A stretch of DNA of 47,430 nucleotides from CAZUGO01 sp964619935 (GCA_964619935.1 CAZUGO010000087.1:1-47430); one strand, 5' to 3'; shown: positions 15,051-24,584, counted from the first letter of the stretch. Translations and numbers: made by a program. Notes: generated by a model not told the origin, from the sequence alone.

Positions 15051-17279
15051 ATGCGTCATTTAATCTCGAGCAATGTGCTGATGGTGTTTGTACTGGGTTG
15101 GGCCGGTTCTTGGGCCGGGCCTTCGGCGTTATCCCAGGAGGTTCAGAAGGCTCCGTGGAATGAGGCGGTCAGCGGCCCGCTGCCGCACTGGCGCCAGACG
15201 GCGCTGCCGGCGCTGGACCCCGGACGTTCCCTGCTGCCGTACCGCGTCGCCCGCCGTACGGTGCAGCGGGTGCCGACATCGGGCACCATTGCGTCCCCGC
15301 CGGAGTACAGCCCCACGGCGGGGGTGTTGTTCCGGTATTCATCCGGAGCCTGGCCGCAGGTGGTCACCGACTGCGTGGCGGCTCTGACCGGCGATCCGGC
15401 ACATGACGAGCGCGCCTACGTGGTGGTATCGAGTGTGTCGCAACAGAACACGGCCAGCAGCCAGTTTGCGGCCGCCGGGGCCGACCTCGCCAAGGTGGAC
15501 TTCATCATCATGCCGACCGATTCCATCTGGCTGCGCGATTATGGGCCACACTTCATTTGGCAGAACGCCGTCCGTGGAGTCGTCGACAGCCATTATTATC
15601 CAACCCGCCCATTCGACAATTTCCTGCCGACGCTGCTGGCCGACGACTACTTCATGCAGCCGTCCTATGACATCGGGCTGTATTACTCCGGCGGCAACTT
15701 CCAGCCGGGTCCCAACGGATCGGGGTTCATGACCTCGTTGATCAACCTGGACAATCCAGCGTCCGACGGATTTGACGCCACCTTCATCGCCCAACTGCTG
15801 AACACCTATCAAGGGATCGAGACCCTGCACCTCATGCCGCAGTTGCCGTGGAGCGTGGATGGCACCGGCCACCTGGACATGTGGATGTACTTGGTCGACG
15901 ACGACACCGTGATGATCTCGGAGTTCATTCCCGGCTCCAACGCCACCGCCATTCAGATTACCAATAACGCCGTGCCGTACATGGAGAGCCTCGGTTTCGA
16001 AGTGTTTCGCCTTCCGGCGCTGAACAGCGGGGGGGTGCACTATACCTACACCAACGCGTTCCGGGTCAACGACCGCATTTTCACGCCGTCGTACGCAACC
16101 GGCGGCGGCAGTCATGTCGCCCGTGACGCCCAGGCCCTGGCGGCTTGGCAAGCGGCCGCGCCCGATGCCACGATCATTCCCATCGATTCGTACAGCATCA
16201 TTCCGGCGGCCGGGGCCATCCACTGCATCGTCATGCAGGTCCCCCGTTACGAATCCGAGCTGCCGGCGGCCCATGTAGTCTCGCCCGACGGCGGGGAGCT
16301 GCTGGCCAGCGGCAGCAGCCACGATCTCTACTGGGGTGCCGACGACGATGAGCAGGTCACCGCGGTTGAGCTGTACTACTCAGTTGATGGCGGGGCGACC
16401 TTCCCATACCTGATCGCTGACCACGAGTTCAACGACGGCCACTATGAGTGGCTGGTCCCCAACACGCCCGCCGCCCAGGCGGTGGTCAGCGTTGTCGCCG
16501 TTGACCGGCAGGACCAGGTGGGTCAGGGCATCAGCCAGGGCCCCTTCCAGATCGCCGGCGTCGGGCAGACGGTTTATGATTTCAGTAGCGGCGCCGGCGT
16601 GGACAAGTGGGCCTGGGGTTCGCAGACCTCCGGTTGGGCGGCCCTCAATGAGCGGTTGCCCGCGCAACTGACTACGGAGTTGAGCGCCGCCGACTATGCC
16701 CGCCTTGCCGCACCCGACGCCAGCGGCGGCGATTCCGACACCAACCGATACGTGTCTCCGTATCCCGGTGCCGGTTACGAATCGACGCATGTGTTCGAGT
16801 TCATCATCGATGAACCATCCGCTGCCATCCTCGACTTGGGCATCACCTGGGAAGGCTATGCCGACGACTGCACCCAGGCCGAGTTGTACGTCTGGGATGC
16901 CGTTGCCCATCGCTGGTGTGACGGTGCCGGGCACTACAACCAGAACCGTTACCTGGACAACTTCGCGGGCAATCGCGATGCCCGCCTCGCCGGCCACATC
17001 CGCCAGAACCTCGAGCGCTTTGTCGCTGTTGACGGGCTGCTGACGGTGCTGGTCTATGCCGAGCGGTCTTCCAACCGTACGTTCCACGATTACATCGCGG
17101 TGACGCTCGACATCGCCGCGCCGGCTGATCTGAACGCTGACGGGGCGGTGAACGCGGCGGACTTGGCGTTGCTGTTGGGCAGTTGGGGACCGTGTCCGGG
17201 ATGTCCGGCCGATCTGGACGCCGACGGGACGGTCACCGCGGCCGACTTGGCATTACTGCTGGGTGGGTGGACGGGCTAA
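15051..17279 (+). CDS. Secreted peptidylarginine/agmatine deiminase-family protein with dockerin-like end
   Basis: A 742-residue exported enzyme. The signal peptide is at about 1-29. Residues 75-400 form a guanidino-group-modifying domain of the Porphyromonas-type peptidylarginine deiminase/agmatine deiminase family. The catalytic residues are in order: D163 (IWLRDYGP), H274 and D276 (DGTGHLDMW), C392 (GAIHCIVMQVP). Their spacing is close to that of the Porphyromonas enzyme. After it come a beta-rich region (405-490), a domain of unknown type (510-690) and two dockerin-like repeats (DLNADGAVNAADLALLLG, DLDADGTVTAADLALLLG). It would convert peptidyl-arginine or free guanidino compounds to citrulline-type products outside the cytoplasm; whether the substrate is protein or agmatine cannot be told. 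The ATG at 15051 is preceded by AGGGCAGGAC and by a perfect TTGACA promoter. The in-frame upstream extension has no signal. Confidence 0.85.
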   Translation: MRHLISSNVLMVFVLGWAGSWAGPSALSQEVQKAPWNEAVSGPLPHWRQTALPALDPGRSLLPYRVARRTVQRVPTSGTIASPPEYSPTAGVLFRYSSGAWPQVVTDCVAALTGDPAHDERAYVVVSSVSQQNTASSQFAAAGADLAKVDFIIMPTDSIWLRDYGPHFIWQNAVRGVVDSHYYPTRPFDNFLPTLLADDYFMQPSYDIGLYYSGGNFQPGPNGSGFMTSLINLDNPASDGFDATFIAQLLNTYQGIETLHLMPQLPWSVDGTGHLDMWMYLVDDDTVMISEFIPGSNATAIQITNNAVPYMESLGFEVFRLPALNSGGVHYTYTNAFRVNDRIFTPSYATGGGSHVARDAQALAAWQAAAPDATIIPIDSYSIIPAAGAIHCIVMQVPRYESELPAAHVVSPDGGELLASGSSHDLYWGADDDEQVTAVELYYSVDGGATFPYLIADHEFNDGHYEWLVPNTPAAQAVVSVVAVDRQDQVGQGISQGPFQIAGVGQTVYDFSSGAGVDKWAWGSQTSGWAALNERLPAQLTTELSAADYARLAAPDASGGDSDTNRYVSPYPGAGYESTHVFEFIIDEPSAAILDLGITWEGYADDCTQAELYVWDAVAHRWCDGAGHYNQNRYLDNFAGNRDARLAGHIRQNLERFVAVDGLLTVLVYAERSSNRTFHDYIAVTLDIAAPADLNADGAVNAADLALLLGSWGPCPGCPADLDADGTVTAADLALLLGGWTG

Positions 17280-17363
17280 CTGGGCCCGAGCGCCCGGTTG
17301 TCAGTGTCGCTGCAATTTTCCGGAGATTTCGATAACTCTATGTCATTCTAATACCTGCATCAC

Positions 17364-17393
17364 GGCCCGACGGTAGAAGCGCACCGTCGGGCC
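17364..17393. terminator. Hairpin terminator after the deiminase gene
   Basis: GGCCCGACGGT (17364-17374) and ACCGTCGGGCC (17383-17393) form a perfect 11-bp stem with an 8-base loop, 84 bases after the stop codon. No U-tract follows; the next bases are C-rich. Confidence 0.6.
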
Positions 17394-17438
17394 CCCCGGT
17401 CTTGGGTCTCCGCAGGCGATGGAGCGCCGACCCATTTA

Positions 17439-17453
17439 CCACTAGACTAGTGG
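17439..17453. promoter_or_regulatory. 15-bp perfect palindrome, possible operator
   Basis: CCACTAG-A-CTAGTGG lies 85 bases before the ATG of the CRTAC1-like gene. The core ACTAGACTA recurs at 21163-21171 upstream of the IPTL-CTERM gene, not as a full palindrome. A binding site for a dimeric regulator is possible. Confidence 0.35.
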
Positions 17454-17537
17454 AGTTCGCAAATCATTCATTGTCGAGGATTTCGCAGGCATTCTCTTGC
17501 CGGCCTCGGCTAGGGCGACAGAGTTGGGAGGCACATC

Positions 17538-19508
17538 ATGTTCGTGATCCTGAGGCGCGTCGGATTTGTGTCTGCGCTGGCGGTGGGCATGGTTGCGACC
17601 GCGGCGTCCGCGGTGGAGCCGTTTACCGAAGAGGCCGTGGCCAGGGGGCTGGTCTACGAAGTCCAGCCTTATCCGCAGCCCTTCGGCAACGAGGGGTCGG
17701 GCTGCGGGTTCGCCGATCTCGATAACGATGGCGATCCCGACGCGATCATCCTGGGGGCGGTCACTGGAAGCATCGGCATTTTCGAGAACGATGGCACCGG
17801 GAACTTCATCAACCGCAGCTTCGTCAATGGCGTCCCGCTGATCCCCCTGGCCTCCGGGTTTGCGGCTGCGGACTATGACGGCGACGGCGATCTCGATTTG
17901 TACATCACGGTCTGGACCGCGGCCAACGTCCTGCTGCGCAATCAGGGCAGCTTTCAATTCATCAACGTGACTGCCGCCGCGGGGGTTGGTGATGCCGGTG
18001 AGGGCGAGGCCGCGTCGTTCGGCGACTATGACGGCGACGGCTGGCTGGACCTGTACCTCTGCAATTACACCGGCCTGGTGCTCGATCCGCCGGCTCCCAA
18101 GAACGTCCTGTACCGCAACCTCGGGAACGGTGCCTTCGAGGACGTCAGCGTGGAGCAGGGCGTCGACGACGAGGGCTACGGTTTCCAATCGGTGTGGTTT
18201 GACTACGACCGCGACGGGGACGTGGACCTGTATCTCTCCAACGATCGCGGCCATTTGCCGCCGCTGTTCGCCAACAACCAGTTGTGGCGGAACGATAACG
18301 GCAACTTGGTCAACGTGTCCGCCGGATCCGGTGCCGACCTGGGCCTGTTCTCGATGGGCGTGGCCTGCGGCGACTTCGACGGCAACCGCTGGCCGGATCT
18401 GTACTGTACCAACATCGCAGGCTACATCGACGGCTTCAACCCGCTGTTCTTGAACCAAGGCGACGGGACCTTTGTGGAGTCTTCGGAACCGGCCGGCGTG
18501 GACCTGTGGGTGACCTCCTGGGGGGCGATCTTCTTCGATTTCGACAACGACGGCCGTCAGGATCTTTATGTCAACACCCAGTTTGCGTCCAATGCCCTGT
18601 TCCACAACGACGGCGGGTTTCCGTGCGCTGAGATCACCTTGGAAGCCGGGGTCGCCGGGTCGGTCGGGACCTGTCCGTTGCCCGGCGATTGCAACGCATC
18701 GTTCAGCTCGGCAATTGCCGACGTCGATTCCGACGGCGATCTCGATTTGTTGATGAACAATCTGGGAACCAATGTCGAGCTGTACATCAACCATGAAGGC
18801 GACCTGCGCAACTCGATCCGCTTCCAGTTGGTGGGTCAGGCCCCCAATCACTTCGGCGTGGGCGCGCGGGTGGATGTCCGCTTCGGCTCGGTCTGGCAGT
18901 TCCAGGAGGTTCTTGCCGGCGGCAACGGCTACCTGGGGCAGAACGAGTTGACCCTACACTTTGGTGCCGACCAGGCCGGCACGGCCGATGAGGTGCTGGT
19001 CAGTTGGCCGGGCGGCAAGACCACCCGAACCCTGACCAATATGCCGGTCGGTCACACCTGGCAACTGTTTCCACCCGAGGACCTGGGCAATGCCGACGGC
19101 AACAACACCATCGACCTCGCGGATTTCGGGGTGATGAGTGCCTGCTATGGCGCCGCCGTTCAGCCGGGTTGCGAGGTCATGGACCTGGACGGCGACGGCA
19201 CCATCGGGATGTCCGATTTCGAGGCTTTCCTCAAGATCTACGACGGGCCGCTGTATGACTGCGACGGCAACCTGCAGTTCGACCTGTTGGACATCATCCT
19301 CGATACTGGACTGGATGCCGATGGCTCCGGTATCCCCGATGGCTGCGAAGCTGGCGGCGACCTCACCGGCAACGGCGTGGTGAATGCCGCCGACCTGGCG
19401 TTGCTCCTGGGCGCCTGGGGCGCATGTGACTGCCCGGCGGACATTACCGGCAACAACATCGTGAACGCCGCGGATCTGGCAATCGTGCTGGGCGGCTGGA
19501 CGTCATAA
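17538..19508 (+). CDS. Secreted CRTAC1-like FG-GAP protein with ASPIC/UnbV and dockerin-like domains
   Basis: A 656-residue exported protein. There is a signal peptide (about 1-25, ending ATAASA). FG-GAP/VCBS blades run from about 40 to 415, with calcium loops such as DLDNDGDPDA, DYDGDGDLDL and DYDRDGDVDL. An ASPIC/UnbV domain lies at about 424-510 (FGVGARVDVRFG, LHFGADQAGTADEVLVSWPG), which closes this type of protein. The tail has one divergent EF-like pair (GNADGNNTIDLADFGVM, DLDGDGTIGMSDFEAFL) and a canonical dockerin-like pair (GNGVVNAADLALLLG, GNNIVNAADLAIVLG). GGGAGGCACATC precedes the ATG. It is likely a surface adhesive or scaffold protein; no catalytic residues are visible. Confidence 0.88.
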   Translation: MFVILRRVGFVSALAVGMVATAASAVEPFTEEAVARGLVYEVQPYPQPFGNEGSGCGFADLDNDGDPDAIILGAVTGSIGIFENDGTGNFINRSFVNGVPLIPLASGFAAADYDGDGDLDLYITVWTAANVLLRNQGSFQFINVTAAAGVGDAGEGEAASFGDYDGDGWLDLYLCNYTGLVLDPPAPKNVLYRNLGNGAFEDVSVEQGVDDEGYGFQSVWFDYDRDGDVDLYLSNDRGHLPPLFANNQLWRNDNGNLVNVSAGSGADLGLFSMGVACGDFDGNRWPDLYCTNIAGYIDGFNPLFLNQGDGTFVESSEPAGVDLWVTSWGAIFFDFDNDGRQDLYVNTQFASNALFHNDGGFPCAEITLEAGVAGSVGTCPLPGDCNASFSSAIADVDSDGDLDLLMNNLGTNVELYINHEGDLRNSIRFQLVGQAPNHFGVGARVDVRFGSVWQFQEVLAGGNGYLGQNELTLHFGADQAGTADEVLVSWPGGKTTRTLTNMPVGHTWQLFPPEDLGNADGNNTIDLADFGVMSACYGAAVQPGCEVMDLDGDGTIGMSDFEAFLKIYDGPLYDCDGNLQFDLLDIILDTGLDADGSGIPDGCEAGGDLTGNGVVNAADLALLLGAWGACDCPADITGNNIVNAADLAIVLGGWTS

Positions 19509-19591
19509 CCCAGCCGATCGCAGCCAGCGGCGGTGACCAACGCTGCCCGACGCGCCGGTGGTTGCCTTGCCGGATCGGGGGTGGCTGACCG

Positions 19592-21028
19592 ATGTCCCGA
19601 GCCGAGGCGTGTGACGTCGTGGTGGTGGGCGCCGGACCGAACGGCCTGAGCGCCGCCATCCGTCTGGCTCAGGCCGGGCTTGCGGTGACGGTGTTTGAAG
19701 GAGCTGCGGAAGTGGGCGGCTCCGCGCGGTCCATGGAGTTGACCCTGCCCGGCTTTGTGCACGACGTCTGCTCGGCGATTCACCCGCTGGCCGTCGGATC
19801 ACCGTTCTTCAATTCGCTGCCGCTGACCGCGCACGGCCTGGAATGGGTTCACCCCGCCGCGCCCCTGGCCCACCCTCTGGCCGATGGCGGTGCCGTGGTG
19901 TTGGAACGTTCGTTGCTTCAGACCGCCCTTGGGTTGGGATCCGATGGCGGAGCTTATCGCCGGCTGCTCGGGCCGCTGCTGAATCGTTGGTCCCGGCTCG
20001 TCGGCGAGATTCTGGGGCCGCTGCGCCTGCCGCGGGACCCACTGACGCTGGCCCGTTTTGGGTGTCAGGGCTTGCGCTCGGCAGCCGGACTTTCCCGGCG
20101 CAGTTTTCGGAGCGTGGCGGCCCGAGCCCTGTTCGCGGGGTTGGCCGCCCATGCGGTCCTGCCGCTCGAGCACGCAGGTACCGCGGCCTTTGGGTTGCTG
20201 CTGGGGCTCGCCGGTCATGCGGTGGGTTGGCCGATGCCGCGCGGCGGAGCCGGAGCCATCAGCCGGGCGTTGGCCGCGTACCTCCGCAGCCTCGGTGGGA
20301 CGGTGATCACCCATTGCCCCATCGAGTCTCTCGCGGACCTGCCAACGGCGCGGGCCGTGGTTCTGGATGTTTCCCCGCCGCAGTTGATCGCGCTCTGCGG
20401 CCCCGAGTTGCCGCCGGCGTATGTGCAGAAGTTGCGGCGCTATCGTTACGGGCCGGCGGTCTTCAAAATGGACTGGGCGCTGCACTCCGCCATCCCGTGG
20501 CGCCATCCGGAGTGTGCGCGGGCCGGAACCGTTCATCTCGGCGGAACCCTGGAAGAGATCGCCGACTCGGAGCGGGCGGCCTGGAACCGGCAATACTGCA
20601 ACCGCCCGTTCGTGTTGCTGGCCCAGCCCAGCCTGTTCGATCGCACGCGCGTTCCGCCGGGAAAGCACAGCGCCTGGGCGTACTGCCACGTGCCTCAGCG
20701 ATCCACCCGCGACATGACCGCGGAAATCGAACATCAAGTCGAACGCTTCGCGCCAGGTTTCCGGGACTGCATCGCGGCCCGAGCCACGTGCAACGCCGAA
20801 CAGTTGCAGCGGACCAACCCCAACTGCATCGGAGGGGATATTTCCGGAGGGGCCAACGATCTTCGCCAGTTGTGGTGTCGGCCGCTCCCGGCGGTGGTGC
20901 CCTACGCGACCCCCAATCCACGGCTGTTCTTGTGCTCGGCCTCGACCCCACCCGGCGGCGGGGTTCACGGCATGTGCGGGTACCATGCCGCCGGGGCGGT
21001 CCTGACCCGGCTGCGGGGCCGTGGGTAG
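19592..21028 (+). CDS. FAD-dependent oxidoreductase, phytoene dehydrogenase/PYROXD2-like
   Basis: A 478-residue flavoprotein. The N-terminal dinucleotide-binding motif is VVVVGAGPNGLSAAIRLAQA, followed by the second family block VFEGAAEVGGSARS (E at the ribose position). The middle has PRGGAGAISRALAAYLRSLG, the conserved P-x-G-G-x-G-x-x-x-x-A-L block of phytoene-desaturase-like proteins, and the end has the FAD-closing GMCGYHAA. The family includes carotenoid desaturases and human PYROXD2. The sequence is closer to the general PYROXD2 group than to CrtI, and no carotenoid genes are nearby, so the substrate is unknown. There is no signal peptide. The ATG is preceded only by a weak GGGGGTGG site. 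Confidence 0.82.
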   Translation: MSRAEACDVVVVGAGPNGLSAAIRLAQAGLAVTVFEGAAEVGGSARSMELTLPGFVHDVCSAIHPLAVGSPFFNSLPLTAHGLEWVHPAAPLAHPLADGGAVVLERSLLQTALGLGSDGGAYRRLLGPLLNRWSRLVGEILGPLRLPRDPLTLARFGCQGLRSAAGLSRRSFRSVAARALFAGLAAHAVLPLEHAGTAAFGLLLGLAGHAVGWPMPRGGAGAISRALAAYLRSLGGTVITHCPIESLADLPTARAVVLDVSPPQLIALCGPELPPAYVQKLRRYRYGPAVFKMDWALHSAIPWRHPECARAGTVHLGGTLEEIADSERAAWNRQYCNRPFVLLAQPSLFDRTRVPPGKHSAWAYCHVPQRSTRDMTAEIEHQVERFAPGFRDCIAARATCNAEQLQRTNPNCIGGDISGGANDLRQLWCRPLPAVVPYATPNPRLFLCSASTPPGGGVHGMCGYHAAGAVLTRLRGRG

Positions 21029-21235
21029 CAGGAAGAACGGCTTTGTCCGGCCATCTGCAACGTGGCGGCGCACGGAGGCTGATTTTCGGACCGCCCGGAT
21101 CGCCATTTGAGCCCCTGGTTGGGTCTGCCGGGTATTGCCGCTTCAAAGCCGGGCGGGCTTGCACTAGACTATGGAAAGACTATTGGCACATCAGCGGCGT
21201 GGTTACGTAGGTATCGCAAATCGGAGGGACTACAA

Positions 21236-22066
21236 GTGAATTCCAAGGCATGGTTGAGCGCCTGGGTGTTTTTGGCAATGGCGCTGCCGGCGTTTGCGGA
21301 TGTGATTGCGTTGAACCCGGTCAAGGACAACACCATCTTTGCGGCCACCTTGGATCCGCCGAACCCGACTGATCCGCCCCCCGGCACCACCAGCAACGGG
21401 GCCGGGAGCCTGTTCACCGGAAGGACCGGGCTGGCCGGTGGCGAGACCATCCAGCGGGCCCTGCTGGCCTTCGATGTCGCCGGCAACATTCCGGCGGGCG
21501 CCGTCATCAGCAGTGCGTCCCTGACCCTGATCCTGGAGATTGCCGGCCCGGGCAGCGCCGGATCGGTGCACAATCTGCATCGCCTGCTGTCCGACTGGGG
21601 CGAAGGCACGTCGGACTCGTTCGCCGGGATCGGCGCTCCGGCAACGCCCGGCGACGCCACCTGGTTGCACACGTTCTTCCCCGGCCAGTTCTGGGCCGCG
21701 CCGGGAGGTGACTTCGACGCGACGGTGTCGTCCACCCAGGTGATCGATGATTCTTTTAGCTACACCTGGGCCTCCACGCCGCAGTTGGTTGGGGATGTGC
21801 AGGACATGCTGGACAACCCGGCCGACAATTTTGGCTGGATGATCCGCGGCAACGAGGAGTTGACCTTCGCCTCCAAGAAATGGATCAGTCGCGAGTCCCC
21901 GATTCCTTTTTTTCGTCCGGTGCTTACCGTCGAGTTCGAAGCAGGTCAGGGCGCCGAAGTGCCGACCGTGTCGGAATGGGGCCTGATCGTCATGACCCTG
22001 CTGCTGCTCACCGCCGGCACGGTGATCTTCGGTCGCCGGCGAGTCGCCGCAGCCCTCAACCAGTGA
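21236..22066 (+). CDS. Exported DNRLRE-like surface protein with IPTL-CTERM sorting signal
   Basis: A 276-residue protein. A signal peptide at 1-20 ends in LPAFA. The body (25-235) has the layout of DNRLRE-domain proteins: VKDNTIFA at the start, RALLAFDVAGNIPAGAVISS in the middle, and a repeat of SASLTL-type strands. The C-terminus (about 247-272) is VPTVSEWGLIVMTLLLL followed by a hydrophobic stretch and FGRRR, the tripartite pattern of IPTL-CTERM. This signal is recognised by exosortase XrtH-type enzymes in bacteria that have it. The first residue is V instead of I. The GTG start has GGAGGG about seven bases upstream. It should be cleaved and anchored or released at the surface. Confidence 0.82.
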   Translation: MNSKAWLSAWVFLAMALPAFADVIALNPVKDNTIFAATLDPPNPTDPPPGTTSNGAGSLFTGRTGLAGGETIQRALLAFDVAGNIPAGAVISSASLTLILEIAGPGSAGSVHNLHRLLSDWGEGTSDSFAGIGAPATPGDATWLHTFFPGQFWAAPGGDFDATVSSTQVIDDSFSYTWASTPQLVGDVQDMLDNPADNFGWMIRGNEELTFASKKWISRESPIPFFRPVLTVEFEAGQGAEVPTVSEWGLIVMTLLLLTAGTVIFGRRRVAAALNQ

Positions 22067-22193
22067 GTCCTGAGCCGTGCCGGTACTGACGGTTCCGCCG
22101 GCTGCCCGGTATTCGCAGGGCGCGGTGCTGGCGCCGAGCCGCTGAGCAGGCGGCGGGTGCTGCGCCCGGCCCCACCGGACGGGGTGCTCGCCC

Positions 22194-22223
22194 GGCGACG
22201 CGACTGCGGTGCATCGCGTCGCC
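22194..22223. terminator. Hairpin after the IPTL-CTERM gene
   Basis: GGCGACGCGA (22194-22203) and TCGCGTCGCC (22214-22223) form a perfect 10-bp stem with a 10-base loop, between the IPTL-CTERM gene and the membrane glycosyltransferase-like gene. No U-tract. Confidence 0.5.
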
Positions 22224-22301
22224 TGCGGCCGGCCCGGCGATCCGGCACTTGGCGACCGCCTGCCCTTTCGGGATGCTTCGCGGATCCCGATCCCAAAGAG
22301 A

Positions 22302-24485
22302 ATGATCTACAGGGCTGAATCTCTCGATGGTATCCGTATGGATATTCCTGCGGATTGTCGGGGTTCGATGCCTGCGGCAGGCACGTCCGGCGGGTGGGTA
22401 CGGGCTGGATGGCGGACGGCCGTCGCATGGTCTGCGGTGGCGAGTGTTGTGGGGTGCGGACATGCCGGCATCAAGCTGTGCGGAGCGGTGACGCTGCTGG
22501 TGCTGCTGATCGCGACGTACCGCGAACACGAGCCGTTGATTTCGCGGATCACCGTCGGTTTGGGGGCCGCGGCCTGGTTTGCCCTGGCGCTGCTGATTTC
22601 GCCGTACTGGGGGGTCTCGACGCTGACCGTTTCGGCGGCGACGGCATGGTGCGGGGTGCTGTGTGCCGGCGTGCTGTGGACCGCCTGCGCGGCGCGACCG
22701 ATTGCCCCGCCGCGCGGAATACCGGTGGGACTGCCGGTACTCGGGGTTCCGGCCCTGGCGATCGTGGTGTTGCTATGGCCCGGCCTTTCGGCTTCGCTGG
22801 CCTGGCGCGGTGACGAGGACAGCAACCTGGCACGCATCTGGAGCCTGCTCGATGCCTGGAAGCGAGTTCCGTGGAGCGGGTGGCAACCGTGGTGCTGGGT
22901 GCTGGCGGGCGTGGCGGTAATCAATCCGGGGCGGCGGCTCGGCGTGGCCCTTCGGGTGGTGTTGCTCGGTGGCTGTCTCACGATACTGGCAGTGTCGATG
23001 AAGGATGCCAATGCCGCCGGGCAGTTGGACGTGCCCCTACGGCGCTATCCGTTTGTGCTGGTGTGGCTGCAGGCAGCATTGTCCTGGAGTGTGGCCCGCG
23101 GCTTCGAGGCGCTGCGATCCGATCCTGCGGCCGCCCGGTTGCTGCCGGCGCTGGCGGTTGCCGGCATCGCGGTGTGGGCAGCGCTGGGCATTGGCGCGAC
23201 TGAGGCGTCACGCCAGCGGGCGGCCGCAGCGGCGGTGAGCGCTGCGGCGCTGGCGCTGGCCACCTGCCCGGTGCTGCTGTTCTACGGAGCCCTGATCTAC
23301 GCCGACCTACCGCTCATCGCGATCCTGGTCTGGGTGTGTGCCGCAGGAGATCGCCTGATGCGCTCCCAGCTTCTGGGCCTGCCGGTCGGTGCGGCCTGGT
23401 TGGGGTTGCTGGTGGTGCCTTTTCTCAAGGAAACCGCGGTTGGCTTCGTGGTGGCGTTCCTGGGCTGCGCGGCGGCCTTTGGGATGGTTCAGCGGTTGCG
23501 CCGGGTCGCGCCCGGATCGGCAATGCTGCTTCGGGGGTTGCAGTTGGCGGTGGTTCTGCTGCTGCCCATTGCCGTCTACCTGTACGTTCGCGACCAGGGG
23601 CCGGCGGTGCGCCACGCATTTCGATTCGATGCCACCCAGTTCGCCGAGCCCGGGCTGTATGCCGTGCTGGCCCGGGCGATGGTCGAACAGTTCGGCGTTG
23701 TGTTGCCGCTGGCCGGAATCGGGGCGCTGCGGATGCTTCGCCGGCGACCGTGGCTGGTCTTGCTGTGCATCACGGTTGGGCTGACGTACGTGCTGCTATT
23801 CTGCGGGGACGGTCAACGCCGCGTGCGCGTGGACGGCGCCGTTTTGCCGGGATACCTGGGCTATTCACGGTTCATGTTGTACGGGCTACCGCCGCTGCTG
23901 GTGCTGGCCGTTCACGGTCTACGGGGTATCGCCCGCCGTGGCCCAGGGTGGCTGGGCGCCGTGGCGCTGCTGTGCCTGGCGGCCAACGCCTGGATGTGTC
24001 CGCTGCGGGCCGATGGCAGCCGGGTTGCCGGGTGGGGCGACTACATCATCGACACCCAGGACCATCAGTATCCCTACGCCGCGCTCTATGCCTGGATGGC
24101 AAGCCAAAGCCCGTCCCCTTCCGCTCGTGTGGCGGTGATTGGCCGGCGCTACGGCTACGCGGTGGGCGACACGCTATACATCCGCCGCTATGGTCTGCCG
24201 GTGACGGTGCGCGAGTATCTGCTGGAAGTCGATTCCAAGCTGCGGGTCGGCCAGGCAGCCGGGCCGCCGGATCGGCTGCGGACGGCATTTGACGAGGCGA
24301 TGCGTGACCGGCCCGACTACATCGTCATCCACCAGCCGGTGTGGGGTCCGCCGTGGGACGGATCCCAGCAGGTCGCCGCGTACCGGCGGCATGCCGAGTT
24401 TCTCAGCGGCGGCTTGCGGCTGGTGGTCTACTACCGCGGGCAGTCCGATAAGGCCGATTGCGGCCCCGCCGGATCATTCCGATAA
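22302..24485 (+). CDS. Large polytopic membrane protein, GT-C glycosyltransferase-like
   Basis: About 727 residues with roughly a dozen predicted membrane helices, followed by a soluble C-terminal part from about 555 on. The general build is that of lipid-linked sugar transferases (GT39/GT83-type and uncharacterised relatives). The first large loop contains WRGDEDSNLARIWS, an acidic patch at the place where GT-C enzymes carry their catalytic acidic residues. The family could not be named from sequence. The start is uncertain: the ATG at 22302 has only AAGAGA in front, and 22338 is an alternative. It is the first gene of the surface-sugar locus and is followed by the epimerase after 99 bases. 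Confidence 0.65.
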   Translation: MIYRAESLDGIRMDIPADCRGSMPAAGTSGGWVRAGWRTAVAWSAVASVVGCGHAGIKLCGAVTLLVLLIATYREHEPLISRITVGLGAAAWFALALLISPYWGVSTLTVSAATAWCGVLCAGVLWTACAARPIAPPRGIPVGLPVLGVPALAIVVLLWPGLSASLAWRGDEDSNLARIWSLLDAWKRVPWSGWQPWCWVLAGVAVINPGRRLGVALRVVLLGGCLTILAVSMKDANAAGQLDVPLRRYPFVLVWLQAALSWSVARGFEALRSDPAAARLLPALAVAGIAVWAALGIGATEASRQRAAAAAVSAAALALATCPVLLFYGALIYADLPLIAILVWVCAAGDRLMRSQLLGLPVGAAWLGLLVVPFLKETAVGFVVAFLGCAAAFGMVQRLRRVAPGSAMLLRGLQLAVVLLLPIAVYLYVRDQGPAVRHAFRFDATQFAEPGLYAVLARAMVEQFGVVLPLAGIGALRMLRRRPWLVLLCITVGLTYVLLFCGDGQRRVRVDGAVLPGYLGYSRFMLYGLPPLLVLAVHGLRGIARRGPGWLGAVALLCLAANAWMCPLRADGSRVAGWGDYIIDTQDHQYPYAALYAWMASQSPSPSARVAVIGRRYGYAVGDTLYIRRYGLPVTVREYLLEVDSKLRVGQAAGPPDRLRTAFDEAMRDRPDYIVIHQPVWGPPWDGSQQVAAYRRHAEFLSGGLRLVVYYRGQSDKADCGPAGSFR

Positions 24486-24584
24486 CTGTAGCGTCCCTGC
24501 GATTTGGCCGATCCACTGCGTGTGGCCATGCGGTCACGGTCGGTCGCCACTGGCAGCGCGACCCGCCCCAGGAAGGAGTGCGCG

